This document shows, one piece after another, positions 52,580-61,499 of a stretch of 64,000 nt of DNA (position 1 is the first letter of the stretch; each line of letters opens with the position of its first letter). The stretch lies in contig NZ_LWHM01000003.1 in the NCBI RefSeq assembly GCF_001642735.1, forward strand, positions 1-64,000, given 5' to 3'. This DNA comes from Pseudohongiella nitratireducens (lineage in GTDB: Bacteria > Pseudomonadota > Gammaproteobacteria > Pseudomonadales > Pseudohongiellaceae). The position numbers and the translations under genes are program-made. The notes under the pieces were generated by a model. The model saw only the letters and a program-made list of their open reading frames with translations. It made no database searches and was not told the origin of the DNA.

Positions 52580-53422
52580 TCACTGTGGCAGTGCAAAGTT
52601 AAAATACTGATCAGAGAAGGGCTCGTTATTTAGGGTGAAGTGCCACCACTCCTGACTGTAATTTTCAAAACCGCTTTGCTCCATCAAATCCCTGAGCAGA
52701 TCACGATTGGCTCGCACCGTGGCGGTCACATCCGGGTTATCCGTATGTGACTTTTCATCAAAACAGTCATACCCGGTACCCATGTCGATACTGTTATCCG
52801 GATAACGCTGCATAACAGATCCTCGACAATCATACCCTCCCCCTAGTGGTGAAGCGGCAGGCTGTTGCGTATCCAATGGCACCAGCGTCAGATCGACTGT
52901 GCTACCCCTGCTGTGTCCGGAGCGCTCGGCTATATAGCCCTGGGGAAACAATTCATCCTTATTCAGGGCCGGAAAAAAGCGCGACTGCATCAGATTGTCA
53001 TCCTCATCCGCTGCCCAGCGGACAAAATCATCAACAGCATGTTGTGGCCGGTAACAGTCGTAAACTTTTAGGGAGTAGCCCAGGTTAACAGCTTGCTGCT
53101 GAACCCGTTCCAGAGCCATTGCCGCTGCTTCAGTAATGACACAGGCATTGATGAAATAGCCATCGACCGGACGTCCAAGGAAATTATTGGCCGTAGCATA
53201 ACGGATATCTTGCTGAATTGACGGCGCCACATCAGCCAGCAACGTAAAGCCAGCAACAGGTTCATACTCAGCGATCGGTTGAGGGCGGCTTGCTGGCTTG
53301 CATTGCAAGAGCAATAAAGAAAAAAATGCACAGACCAGCCCCCTGGCCAGCAGCAAAGAAGATTGCACCTGGCTGGATTTGACTCGTGCAGCTGAGCTGA
53401 CTTTGCCCGACCACTTCGACAT
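52580..53422 (-). CDS. D-alanyl-D-alanine dipeptidase (VanX/DdpX-like, M15D)
   Basis: The 280-residue protein starts after GGAG and has an N-terminal hydrophobic stretch ending LLLLQCKP, possibly a lipoprotein signal with an atypical lipobox. Zinc ligands and the catalytic base of the family are visible: SGHSRGSTVDLTL (His and Asp ligands) and QEWWHF (Glu base and His ligand); the DMGTGYDCFDEKSH segment is also typical. It cleaves D-Ala-D-Ala. With no vanHA genes nearby, a role in peptidoglycan dipeptide recycling is more likely than glycopeptide resistance. Confidence 0.9.
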   Translation of the reverse strand: MSKWSGKVSSAARVKSSQVQSSLLLARGLVCAFFSLLLLQCKPASRPQPIAEYEPVAGFTLLADVAPSIQQDIRYATANNFLGRPVDGYFINACVITEAAAMALERVQQQAVNLGYSLKVYDCYRPQHAVDDFVRWAADEDDNLMQSRFFPALNKDELFPQGYIAERSGHSRGSTVDLTLVPLDTQQPAASPLGGGYDCRGSVMQRYPDNSIDMGTGYDCFDEKSHTDNPDVTATVRANRDLLRDLMEQSGFENYSQEWWHFTLNNEPFSDQYFNFALPQ

Positions 53423-53582
53423 AGCGACGCTCCGAACGATCTGCCTTTACCTATTATAGGCATCATTTGATCAAGGTACAGCCCTGATTCACATTCCTTT
53501 CAACACGCTTTGTCGCATTGCACCAATATGAATCACATTGCTGTGCTAGGGTAGTGAGAAATCGATAAACAGGAGACTCACC

Positions 53583-54545
53583 ATGACTGTTGCTAGCCGA
53601 TCACTTTTTTCGTCACTGAGCCGCTCTCTGGGCTGCATGATGACAGCACTCTCAATCAGCCCAGCCATTAGCGCCGATGTCTGGCAGGAAGTCGAACATG
53701 GTTTTGTCGATAATGACGGTGTCAAAATACATTATGCAGCCATGGGCGATGGTCCACTGGTTGTCATGATTCACGGTTTCCCGGATTTCTGGTACAGCTG
53801 GCGACACCAGATGGACGGCTTAAAGGGTAACTATCGCGTGGTCGCAATCGATCAGCGAGGCTATAACCAAAGCGACAAACCAACAGGCAATGAAAACTAC
53901 GCAATGCCCAGGATGGTCTCCGATATTGCAGCCGTGATTGCGCATTTCGGTGTTGATAAAGCCACGGTTGTCGGACATGACTGGGGCGGCATGGTGGCCT
54001 GGAACGTGGCTTTTCGACGACCGGAACTGGTGGAACGCCTGGTTATCATGAACCTTCCGCACCCCAACGGGTTGAACCGCGAAATGACCATAAACCCGGA
54101 CCAGAGAGCCAACAGCGATTACGCTCAACGTTTCAAGGCCGGCAGCCCGACAGATCCGGATATTTTCTTTGATGGCCCTATGACACCACAGACACTGTCT
54201 TCCTGGGTTACTGACCCTGAAGTCCGGGTACGGTACCAGGAAGCATTCGAGCACTCTGATTTTGATGCCATGCTGGCGTATTACAAACAGAACTACCCTG
54301 ACCTGCCCGAGTTTTCTGACCAGGCACCACCGCCTAACCCGCATATTCCAAAACCCACCATGCCTGTGCTGATTTTCCATGGACTGGCCGATACCGCGCT
54401 GGATGCCAGAGGGTTGAATAATACCTGGGAGTGGATCGATGCCGAGACTACCATTGTGACCATACCGGGCGCTGGCCATTTTGTGCAGCAGGATGCTGCT
54501 GAGAAAGTGACTAACACGCTAACGTGGTGGTTATCAGCTCACTGA
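53583..54545 (+). CDS. Exported alpha/beta hydrolase, epoxide-hydrolase-like
   Basis: A 320-residue enzyme starting after AGGAGACTC, with a signal peptide (SISPAISA-DVW). The fold motifs are MIHGFPDFWYSWRHQM (HG-x-P oxyanion segment with following W), VGHDWGGMVAW with an Asp nucleophile as in epoxide hydrolases and haloalkane dehalogenases, and GAGHFVQQDA with the catalytic His. HGFP and the Asp nucleophile favour epoxide hydrolysis. It stands alone, convergent with the DUF305 protein and followed by a strong bidirectional terminator. Confidence 0.88.
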   Translation: MTVASRSLFSSLSRSLGCMMTALSISPAISADVWQEVEHGFVDNDGVKIHYAAMGDGPLVVMIHGFPDFWYSWRHQMDGLKGNYRVVAIDQRGYNQSDKPTGNENYAMPRMVSDIAAVIAHFGVDKATVVGHDWGGMVAWNVAFRRPELVERLVIMNLPHPNGLNREMTINPDQRANSDYAQRFKAGSPTDPDIFFDGPMTPQTLSSWVTDPEVRVRYQEAFEHSDFDAMLAYYKQNYPDLPEFSDQAPPPNPHIPKPTMPVLIFHGLADTALDARGLNNTWEWIDAETTIVTIPGAGHFVQQDAAEKVTNTLTWWLSAH

Positions 54546-54568
54546 ATACCTGATTACGCCCTTCAACG

Positions 54569-54609
54569 AAAAAGGTGGCGACCAGGTTAAACCCGATCGC
54601 CACCTTTTT
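54569..54609. terminator. Bidirectional rho-independent terminator
   Basis: AAAAAGGTGGCGA (54569-54581) pairs perfectly with TCGCCACCTTTTT (54597-54609). A run of A before and T after the GC-rich stem makes it effective on both strands, between convergent genes. Confidence 0.9.
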
Positions 54610-54636
54610 GTAACGGCCTGCTTTAAACCGAATTAT

Positions 54637-57120
54637 TTACGGTGAGACGCGATCTGCAATGCGAGTCAGCGTTTCTCTCAACCCCGCCACGCGGCGCTCA
54701 GTGATCGCATCAGCACCTGAGACGGCATTGGGCAGTGACTCTGCCAGGACACGCAACTCTGATGCCAAATCAGCATCGCTCAATTCACTACCAATGGCGC
54801 TCTCTGCACTATCGAGAGAAGCGGACAAGCGTTCCGCCGCCATGCCATCAATCGACTCGTTTCTCAGCAGTTGATCCAGGTAGGCTTTTGCCACCACAGG
54901 TTCCGCTGGCCACTCAACACGCCGCTGAGTCTGCACATTTTCAACGGCATTTGGGTTTTGGAACGAGGCGGCGGCAATCTCATTTTGCGTGAGAAAATCA
55001 CTTTCTGTCATCGTGAACACATCCAGCCCTCTGGCAATCTCTGTGCCAAACAGATGACCGTTGTGCCAGTAGGCTGACCAATAACCGCCCATCACCAGCT
55101 CTTCTTCGTCAATCGGACCACGGTCGAAGTACGCAATCTCTACCGGATTGGCCGAATCGGTAAAGTCCATCACAGAAATACCGCCCTGATACCAGGATTG
55201 CGCCATGATGTCGCGACCAGGTACAGGGATCAATGATCCGTTATGCGCCACACAGTTCTCCTGCTCGCTTTGAGGCGCGGGCATTTTGTAGTAACTGCGG
55301 AATTCCAGCTTGCCGTCAACGATGTCATAGATAGCATCAGCACCCCATGTGTCCGGATCAGAAGCCCGGCAACGTGGCCGCGAACCACCACCCCACTCAT
55401 CGGTGAAAATGACTTTGGTGCCTTCGTTATTAAAGGTCGCCGAGTGCCAGTAGGCAAAGCCGGTATCGATCACTTGATCCAGGCGTTTAGGGTTAATCGG
55501 ATCACTGATATCAAACAGAATACCGTTACCTGAGCAGGCGCCAGCTGCCAGGTTTAATTCAGGGTAAGCTGTGATGTCGTGACAGTGGTTGGTTTCTGCA
55601 CTGCGCTGCGTATCCGGGCCGTGATCTCCCCCTTCCCACAAACCAGCCAGCACACCGGAATCCGGGTCAGAGAAAACGAAGGGGCTGTTCACAATACGGG
55701 AATCTTCTGGTGAATCCAGTGGCACTTCAATGATATCGATACGGAACCGGGACGTTTCCGGGTTTTCAAATGGCGAGTCATTCGCACAGCCTTCCAGCTC
55801 CTGTCCATCCCGGACCACGCTGGTACCGGAGTTATAAAGATAAATGCGATTACCACCTTCCGGGTCGGGTATCACGGTATGGGTGTGCGACCCCCGGCAA
55901 GTCTGAACAGCAGCTACCTGGCGAGGCATCCGAATATCACTGATATCAAAAATACGAATACCACGGAAACGGTCATTACTGACCGTATCGGCAACACCCT
56001 GCAACCCGCAATCCAGTCGCCCACGGGTCTGTTCGACAGACATAATCAACAGGTCCCCATAGACCGTCACATCCCCCTGACCGCCGGGACAGACAACTGA
56101 AGTCAGCAACCGGGGCGCGTTGACTTCGGAAATATCGTAAATGTTATAGCCATGATAATTGCCTGCCACCACCATATCGCCGGCAAAAGCCAGGTCCGTA
56201 TTGGCAAAATTCAACAGCGATGGGCGTGGTTCTGACTCTTCATCTTCCTCGTCGGTCTCTTCACCGGTATCCGGGTTCAGTCGACTCATCGGCAATCCAG
56301 CCGGGTTCTCCGGATCAAAGAAACCGTCAGGCTTTGGCAGAGATGCCATCAGGTTCATGTTCCAGGAGGCCTGCCCGGCATCATCATAGCCTGCCGCCAG
56401 ATTGACACGGGGGTCAGGAGAGAATCCGGACAGCATGGCCAGCATGCGTTCAATTTCTGCGCTTTGATCGGCCTCAACCTCGGAAGTGAACTCAAACATA
56501 ACCGAGTCCTGCGCTGAACCGGGCTGGTCCAGCAGGTCCTCCACCATAGTCAGTGCACCTTCGTGGTGCTTAATCATCAGTTCCAGAAAACGGTTATCGA
56601 ACTCAGCACCTTCCAGCGATGCCAGTTCGGCCATCTCCTCTGGTGTTGCCATACCAGGCATACGCTCTGTCATGGTCTCGCCGTGCATGGCATGACCACC
56701 TTCAGGCAGAGCCGTGTACTCGCCCCGGCTGCTGAGCCAGTTTTCCATCATCAGCATTTCATCTTCCTGGGACAGTGAAATGCGCTCCGCCAATTGGCGC
56801 AAGCTGTCGCGCTGCGAGCGATCCGGCACCAAAGCCGTCATTTCAACCGCCTGCTGGTGATGGTGAATCATGCCCTGCATGAATTTCACATCCGCATCGG
56901 TATAACTGAGCCCAGCCAGGTCAGAGGCCTGTTCTGCTGACAAATGACGGCTGTCCTGACCTGGTGCCCCAGGTTGAACAATCGGCACTTGCGCACTGGC
57001 TAACGAACTCATACCTACCAGCGTCGCAATGGCTACAGCCAGCTGTGAGCGACGGGCAAATGATCTGTCAGATTGAGGAGATGGCTGGCAAAGCTGCCTG
57101 GCTAGCTCTGTAATGGGCAT
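54637..57120 (-). CDS. Exported DUF305 - LVIVD beta-propeller fusion protein
   Basis: An 827-residue protein with a signal peptide (ATLVGMSSLASAQ). Residues ~70-235 form a DUF305 four-helix ferritin-like domain with paired His/Met motifs, MQGMIHHHQQAVEM and LELMIKHHEGALTM, associated with metal (often copper) binding. Residues ~300-700 contain repeated units like VAGNYHGYNIYDISEVNAPR, FRGIRIFDISDIRMPRQVA and GGISVMDFTDSANPVEIAYF, the LVIVD propeller repeat. A C-terminal helical tail (~730-827) follows. It probably acts in the periplasm or extracellularly; ligand and partners are unknown. It has its own promoter region (188 bp) and terminator. Confidence 0.85.
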   Translation of the reverse strand: MPITELARQLCQPSPQSDRSFARRSQLAVAIATLVGMSSLASAQVPIVQPGAPGQDSRHLSAEQASDLAGLSYTDADVKFMQGMIHHHQQAVEMTALVPDRSQRDSLRQLAERISLSQEDEMLMMENWLSSRGEYTALPEGGHAMHGETMTERMPGMATPEEMAELASLEGAEFDNRFLELMIKHHEGALTMVEDLLDQPGSAQDSVMFEFTSEVEADQSAEIERMLAMLSGFSPDPRVNLAAGYDDAGQASWNMNLMASLPKPDGFFDPENPAGLPMSRLNPDTGEETDEEDEESEPRPSLLNFANTDLAFAGDMVVAGNYHGYNIYDISEVNAPRLLTSVVCPGGQGDVTVYGDLLIMSVEQTRGRLDCGLQGVADTVSNDRFRGIRIFDISDIRMPRQVAAVQTCRGSHTHTVIPDPEGGNRIYLYNSGTSVVRDGQELEGCANDSPFENPETSRFRIDIIEVPLDSPEDSRIVNSPFVFSDPDSGVLAGLWEGGDHGPDTQRSAETNHCHDITAYPELNLAAGACSGNGILFDISDPINPKRLDQVIDTGFAYWHSATFNNEGTKVIFTDEWGGGSRPRCRASDPDTWGADAIYDIVDGKLEFRSYYKMPAPQSEQENCVAHNGSLIPVPGRDIMAQSWYQGGISVMDFTDSANPVEIAYFDRGPIDEEELVMGGYWSAYWHNGHLFGTEIARGLDVFTMTESDFLTQNEIAAASFQNPNAVENVQTQRRVEWPAEPVVAKAYLDQLLRNESIDGMAAERLSASLDSAESAIGSELSDADLASELRVLAESLPNAVSGADAITERRVAGLRETLTRIADRVSP

Positions 57121-57308
57121 GGTGTACTGACTCCGTACTCAAAAACGATTAGACGTAACTTGCATGAATATAGAACCAATAAACCATAATTACATCAGTC
57201 TGTCATTATCCAGCGGTAACAACCGTTGCCAAACCGTAACACGGGTACTATGCTGGAACTGGCTTTTCGGGGGAGCTGTACTAATTACTAACCGGGAGTA
57301 GCTGTAGA

Positions 57309-58961
57309 ATGACAACAAAAACCACAATGGCAGGGATCACAACACAGCGCTCTGCGCTACTTGCCCTCGCCTTTACAATCCTGGCGGCTTGCTCTGATCC
57401 TGCCACCGAAAGTACGCCTCCTGTGAACTACGATGTCGTCATACGCGGCGGCACCCTCTATAATGGCGCAGATCAACCCCCTGTCACGGGGGATATCGCG
57501 ATCAATGACCAACATATTGTCGCTATCGGTGCACTGGACAACTGGAGTGCTGACACCGAAATCGACGCCACTGGTCTGGCCGTGATGCCCGGATTCATTG
57601 ATATTCATAGCCACGCCTTGCGCAGCGATCCGGAAGAAGGCGGTATTCTTCGCTGGCCGGATGCGGAAAACCTGGTTCGCCAGGGTGTGACCATGGTGGT
57701 GGGCGGTAACGATGGTTCTTCACCTGTCCCCCTCGCTCCCAGCTTTGCCCAAATCGCCGAACTCCCCCCGGCCATTCATTTCGCGTCCTTTGTCGGTCAT
57801 GGTTCGGTCAGGGAGGCCGTGGTGGGTGAGGAAGACCGTCCTCCTACCGGCGATGAGCTGGATGCCATGCGCGAACTGGTAGCCGAGGCAATGGAACAAG
57901 GCGCCTTTGGCCTGTCCAGCGGCCTGATATATGCACCCGGCCGATTTGCAGATACCGATGAAGTGGTGGCGCTGGCTGAGGCAACCGCTCCCTATAATGG
58001 CATCTATATCAGCCACATGCGTGAAGAAGGCCTTGGCCTGATTGACAGCGTCAACGAAACCATTGCGGTAGGGGAACGGGCTGGCATCCCCACACAGCTG
58101 ACTCACCATAAAGTTGTCGGTTATCCCATGTGGGGCAGCTCAGAAGAAACGCTGAGGCTGGTAGATGAAGCGATCGCACGTGGTGTTGATGTTTCCATAG
58201 ACCAGTACCCCTACACGGCATCATCAACCAATCTGCAAATACTGTTCCCCGGCTGGAGCCTGGACGGCGGCCGACAAGCCCTGCTGGAAAGAGCCGCAGA
58301 TCCGGATTTGCGCACACAGCTGCGAAGCGACATCGCTCACAACATAGAAGTGGATCGTGGCGGCAACGATCCGGCCAATGTTGTGCTGGCCGGCTGTCCC
58401 CATGACCCATCCCTCAATGGTATGAACCTTTCCCAGGTACTGGTGCAGCAGGGCCGGGAGCGTACCAACAATAATGCTGCCGAATTGTTAATTGAGCTGG
58501 TTGAGGCTGGCAACTGCTCTGCAGTTTTCCATGCCATGGTTGAAGAAGATGTGCTGAGAATCATGCAACACCCAACCACCATGATTGCCTCTGACGGCGG
58601 GGTAGAAGCTCCCTCCGACCGCGCTGTACACCCACGTAACTACGGGACATTTGCACGTTTCCTCAGCCACTACACACAAAACATGGAAGTGATGCCCATG
58701 CACACGGCTGTGCATAAAATCACACAAATGCCCGCTGACCGGCTGAATATTAATGACCGGGGCAGACTGGAGGAAGGTGCTTTTGCAGACATTGCTGTCC
58801 TGGATCTCGAGGCGATCAAAGAACTGACGACCTTTGCTGAACCCCACCAGTATGCTGAAGGTGCGGTTCACGTATTTGTGAATGGCGAAGCTGTCTTGAT
58901 TGACGGTGAAATGACAGGCACGCGCCCAGGGCAGATTGTCAGATCAAGTGATTACCGTTAA
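57309..58961 (+). CDS. D-aminoacylase / N-acyl-D-amino-acid deacylase-like lipoprotein
   Basis: A 550-residue amidohydrolase with a lipobox (ILAACSDP). Metal-site segments are PGFIDIHSHALRSDPEE (HxH), YISHMREEG, QLTHHKVVG and MIASDGGVEAP. The segment that in D-aminoacylase supplies a Cys ligand (VGNCGFSP) reads VGGNDGSSPVP here, i.e. Asp in that position, as in a divergent branch of the family. It would cleave N-acyl-D-amino acids or related amides in the periplasm. A ribosome site (GGGAG) precedes the ATG. It is followed 70 bp later by an unrelated three-gene unit. Confidence 0.85.
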   Translation: MTTKTTMAGITTQRSALLALAFTILAACSDPATESTPPVNYDVVIRGGTLYNGADQPPVTGDIAINDQHIVAIGALDNWSADTEIDATGLAVMPGFIDIHSHALRSDPEEGGILRWPDAENLVRQGVTMVVGGNDGSSPVPLAPSFAQIAELPPAIHFASFVGHGSVREAVVGEEDRPPTGDELDAMRELVAEAMEQGAFGLSSGLIYAPGRFADTDEVVALAEATAPYNGIYISHMREEGLGLIDSVNETIAVGERAGIPTQLTHHKVVGYPMWGSSEETLRLVDEAIARGVDVSIDQYPYTASSTNLQILFPGWSLDGGRQALLERAADPDLRTQLRSDIAHNIEVDRGGNDPANVVLAGCPHDPSLNGMNLSQVLVQQGRERTNNNAAELLIELVEAGNCSAVFHAMVEEDVLRIMQHPTTMIASDGGVEAPSDRAVHPRNYGTFARFLSHYTQNMEVMPMHTAVHKITQMPADRLNINDRGRLEEGAFADIAVLDLEAIKELTTFAEPHQYAEGAVHVFVNGEAVLIDGEMTGTRPGQIVRSSDYR

Positions 58962-59031
58962 GGCGATAAAACGATAGGAGCGTGTTGTCTGTCACACAGC
59001 AGCACGGCCTGAATGTGGAGCTGAACAACTG

Positions 59032-59682
59032 ATGTGGCTATCGTCACCAAGCAATAATCCCATCGGCAAAAAAGCACTGCTGTTGCTCATGATGGTGACA
59101 GTACTGACCAGGGGATCCTCTGCGCACGCTCATGGCAGTGTGGTCGACGGTGGTGATGGTTGCACGATTCAGCTCGATTTCTACAGCGCCCACTTCAGCA
59201 TCTATCAACCCGACAGATCAGGCCATCGTGCATACTGCGAAGACATTCCCGTTGCAACTGACACTTTGTTTGTCATGGAATATCAACATAATGCCATGCG
59301 TGAAGTGCCTATTGAGTTTCGCATCATCCGCAACGACAGCCCGCTTGGCCGTTTTGTGCGCTGGTCTGATATTCAGCAAATTGAGGATATAGATGCCGTG
59401 ACTGCCTATTATCAATCGGCACAACCGCGCCCCGATGGCGTATTGAGCATTCAACATGTTTTCCAGGCTGAAGGTGATTATGTCGGTATCGTAAGCGCAC
59501 CTCATCCGGACGGCAGTCCTACTTACCATGCCGTATTCCCATTTCATGTCGGCCGCCCCCTGGTCCCGGTCTGGGGATGGCCGATACTCGGCATTGGCAT
59601 TCTGCTGTTATGGTGGCGATATCGTAAACACACACAACCGGCCTCAGCCATGTCCGGCAACCAACCTCATGAGACCATGTGA
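59032..59682 (+). CDS. Exported single-TM protein, unknown, first gene of a peroxidase operon
   Basis: I do not recognise a named family. The 216 residues comprise a signal peptide (SSAHAHG; a His follows the cleavage site), a periplasmic beta-rich domain with two Cys (GDGCTIQLDFYSAHFSIYQP and HRAYCEDIP, probably disulfide-bonded), and a C-terminal membrane helix (PVWGWPILGIGILLLWW) with a short basic tail. The stop is directly followed by the ATG of the YtkA-like gene, and the unit ends with a di-heme peroxidase, so it is probably an accessory to periplasmic redox or metal handling. Confidence 0.75.
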   Translation: MWLSSPSNNPIGKKALLLLMMVTVLTRGSSAHAHGSVVDGGDGCTIQLDFYSAHFSIYQPDRSGHRAYCEDIPVATDTLFVMEYQHNAMREVPIEFRIIRNDSPLGRFVRWSDIQQIEDIDAVTAYYQSAQPRPDGVLSIQHVFQAEGDYVGIVSAPHPDGSPTYHAVFPFHVGRPLVPVWGWPILGIGILLLWWRYRKHTQPASAMSGNQPHETM

Positions 59683-60111
59683 ATGATGAGAACTACCTGG
59701 CTCCCTAACAAGATCATAATCACAACCCTGTTTATACTCACTTCAACTCTGCTGCTCAGCAAGAAAACCATTGCAGCATCTGAATGGGAAACACAGAGCC
59801 AACCGCCAGGACTGACTCTTCACCTGAAAAGCCAGCAAACGCCGGTTCCGCTAAATCAGATGCACCAGTGGGAGATCGAGGTTATCAGCTCACAAGGCAC
59901 CCCGGTAGAAAATGCAGACATTACAGTCACTGGCGGCATGCCAGAACATGATCATGGGTTAGCGACGGCCCCCAGAGTCTCGGGACAACCTGGTGAAGGT
60001 AAGTATTTGCTGGAAGGGCTGCGCTTTCATATGCCCGGCGAGTGGAAGCTCGACTTCGTCATTATGATCGACAATAAAAGATACCAGGTGGAACACTCAT
60101 TTTCTCTGTAG
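59683..60111 (+). CDS. YtkA/FixH-like exported small protein
   Basis: A 142-residue protein with an N-terminal membrane segment or signal peptide (IIITTLFILTSTLLLSKKTIA) and an immunoglobulin-like domain: HQWEIEVISSQGTPVENADI, GGMPEHDHGLATAPRV, GKYLLEGLRFHMPGEWKLDF. The MPxHxHG stretch and MPGxW are typical of the YtkA-like domain, and the Met and His could bind copper. Such genes commonly accompany cytochrome or copper proteins. It is encoded with no gap after the previous gene and overlaps the peroxidase frame by one base. Confidence 0.78.
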   Translation: MMRTTWLPNKIIITTLFILTSTLLLSKKTIAASEWETQSQPPGLTLHLKSQQTPVPLNQMHQWEIEVISSQGTPVENADITVTGGMPEHDHGLATAPRVSGQPGEGKYLLEGLRFHMPGEWKLDFVIMIDNKRYQVEHSFSL

Positions 60112-60119
60112 TGGGGCGT

Positions 60120-61385
60120 ATGCGATCACGAACAAAAATCATCATCACATTATCGCTAACACTGGCCCTGGCCTGGGCGGGCTGGCAGTATGCTCCCATA
60201 CCTGCATCAACAACCTGGGAAGACAGCGACATCGCCCTTTTACAAAGCATGTCCTTAGATGCGCTTCCCCCACTGCCGTCCTCCCCCGGCAATGCTGTCG
60301 CAGATGATCCGGCAGCTGCACAACTTGGCCACCAGATTTTTTTCGACCAGCGTCTCAGCAGTACCGGTACGGTGTCATGTGCCACCTGTCATCAGCCAGA
60401 CAATTACTTCAATGACCAACTTGCGCTGGCCGTCGGGGTAAGCCAGGCCACGCGCAACACGATGGGGCTGCTTGGCGCGGCCTATAGCCCCTGGTATTTC
60501 TGGGACGGGCGCAAAGACAGCCTCTGGTCTCAGGCACTGGCTCCGATCGAAAATCCTCTGGAGCATGACAGCTCCCGCAGCCAGGTTGCCCATCTGGTAT
60601 CCAGTACCACCGAATACCGGCAGCAATACCAGGCTTTGTTCGGCAATCTGCCAGACCTCAGTAACCGCGAACGTTTCCCTGTTGATGCCACTCCACTAGG
60701 AACAAACTCACAGCAACAGGCCTGGCAGTCCATGACAGGCTCGGATCAGCGGCTTGTCAATGACATATTTGCCAACGTGGGCAAAGTGCTGGCTGCCTAC
60801 CAGCGCAAACTGCAGCCGGGCGAGTCTCCTTTTGACAGCTTCGTCGCTCAACTTGCCAGTGGCGAGCCAGCCACAGCGCTTAATTCAACCGAACAAGCCG
60901 GGTTAAAGCTGTTTCTGGACAAAGCGCAATGCATTAACTGCCACAATGGCCCACTGTTTACCAACAATGCATTCCACAACACGGGCGTACTTCCTCCAAT
61001 CGGTGAGCTACCCTCTCCAGGTCGCTCAGAAGGTCTCCGGCAAGCTCAGTCTGACCCATTCAACTGCCTGGGCCCCTTTAGCGATGCGAACCCTGGACAG
61101 TGCAGCGAACTGCGCTTTGCCCGTGGGGGCGACGAGCTGATTGGTGCGCAGCGCACGGCGAGCCTGAGAAATCTGGCTCATACCGCACCTTATATGCATG
61201 CCGGACAGCTAGACACACTGGCGGAGGTCATCGAACATTATGATCAGGCCGAAGACGCCATTTTCGGTCACAATGAAGCAAAACCACTGGGGCTAAGAGC
61301 CATTGAACGACGTCAGCTGCAGGCATTCCTGGAAAGCCTGAATGGTGAAATAGCTGTCGATGGAAAGTGGCTGAACCCGCCATAA
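60120..61385 (+). CDS. Di-heme cytochrome c peroxidase / MauG family protein
   Basis: The ATG at 60120 follows AGTGGGG; a GTG at 60111 overlapping the previous stop is possible. About 421 residues: an N-terminal membrane anchor or uncleaved signal, then two c-type heme motifs, SCATCHQPD and QCINCHNGP, and the peroxidase signatures RNTMGLLGAAYSPWYFWDGR and RTASLRNLAHTAPYMHAG. It either reduces hydrogen peroxide in the periplasm or, as MauG-like enzymes do, oxidises a protein partner. The co-transcribed exported proteins are candidates for that partner. Confidence 0.9.
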   Translation: MRSRTKIIITLSLTLALAWAGWQYAPIPASTTWEDSDIALLQSMSLDALPPLPSSPGNAVADDPAAAQLGHQIFFDQRLSSTGTVSCATCHQPDNYFNDQLALAVGVSQATRNTMGLLGAAYSPWYFWDGRKDSLWSQALAPIENPLEHDSSRSQVAHLVSSTTEYRQQYQALFGNLPDLSNRERFPVDATPLGTNSQQQAWQSMTGSDQRLVNDIFANVGKVLAAYQRKLQPGESPFDSFVAQLASGEPATALNSTEQAGLKLFLDKAQCINCHNGPLFTNNAFHNTGVLPPIGELPSPGRSEGLRQAQSDPFNCLGPFSDANPGQCSELRFARGGDELIGAQRTASLRNLAHTAPYMHAGQLDTLAEVIEHYDQAEDAIFGHNEAKPLGLRAIERRQLQAFLESLNGEIAVDGKWLNPP

Positions 61386-61499
61386 CATCGGCGCACCGCA
61401 GGGATACCGAGGTTTAACCCGACGTGTTTGTCAGAAGGTGACGCCTCCATTATGATCAACCTATTATGATCGGCCCATCAAAAGAACAAGGGGAACTAA

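Noticed and set aside
52580-53422. VanX as part of a vancomycin-resistance cluster
   Set aside because: No vanH, vanA-type ligase or vanRS genes adjoin it; a lone D-Ala-D-Ala dipeptidase in a Gram-negative fits peptidoglycan recycling.
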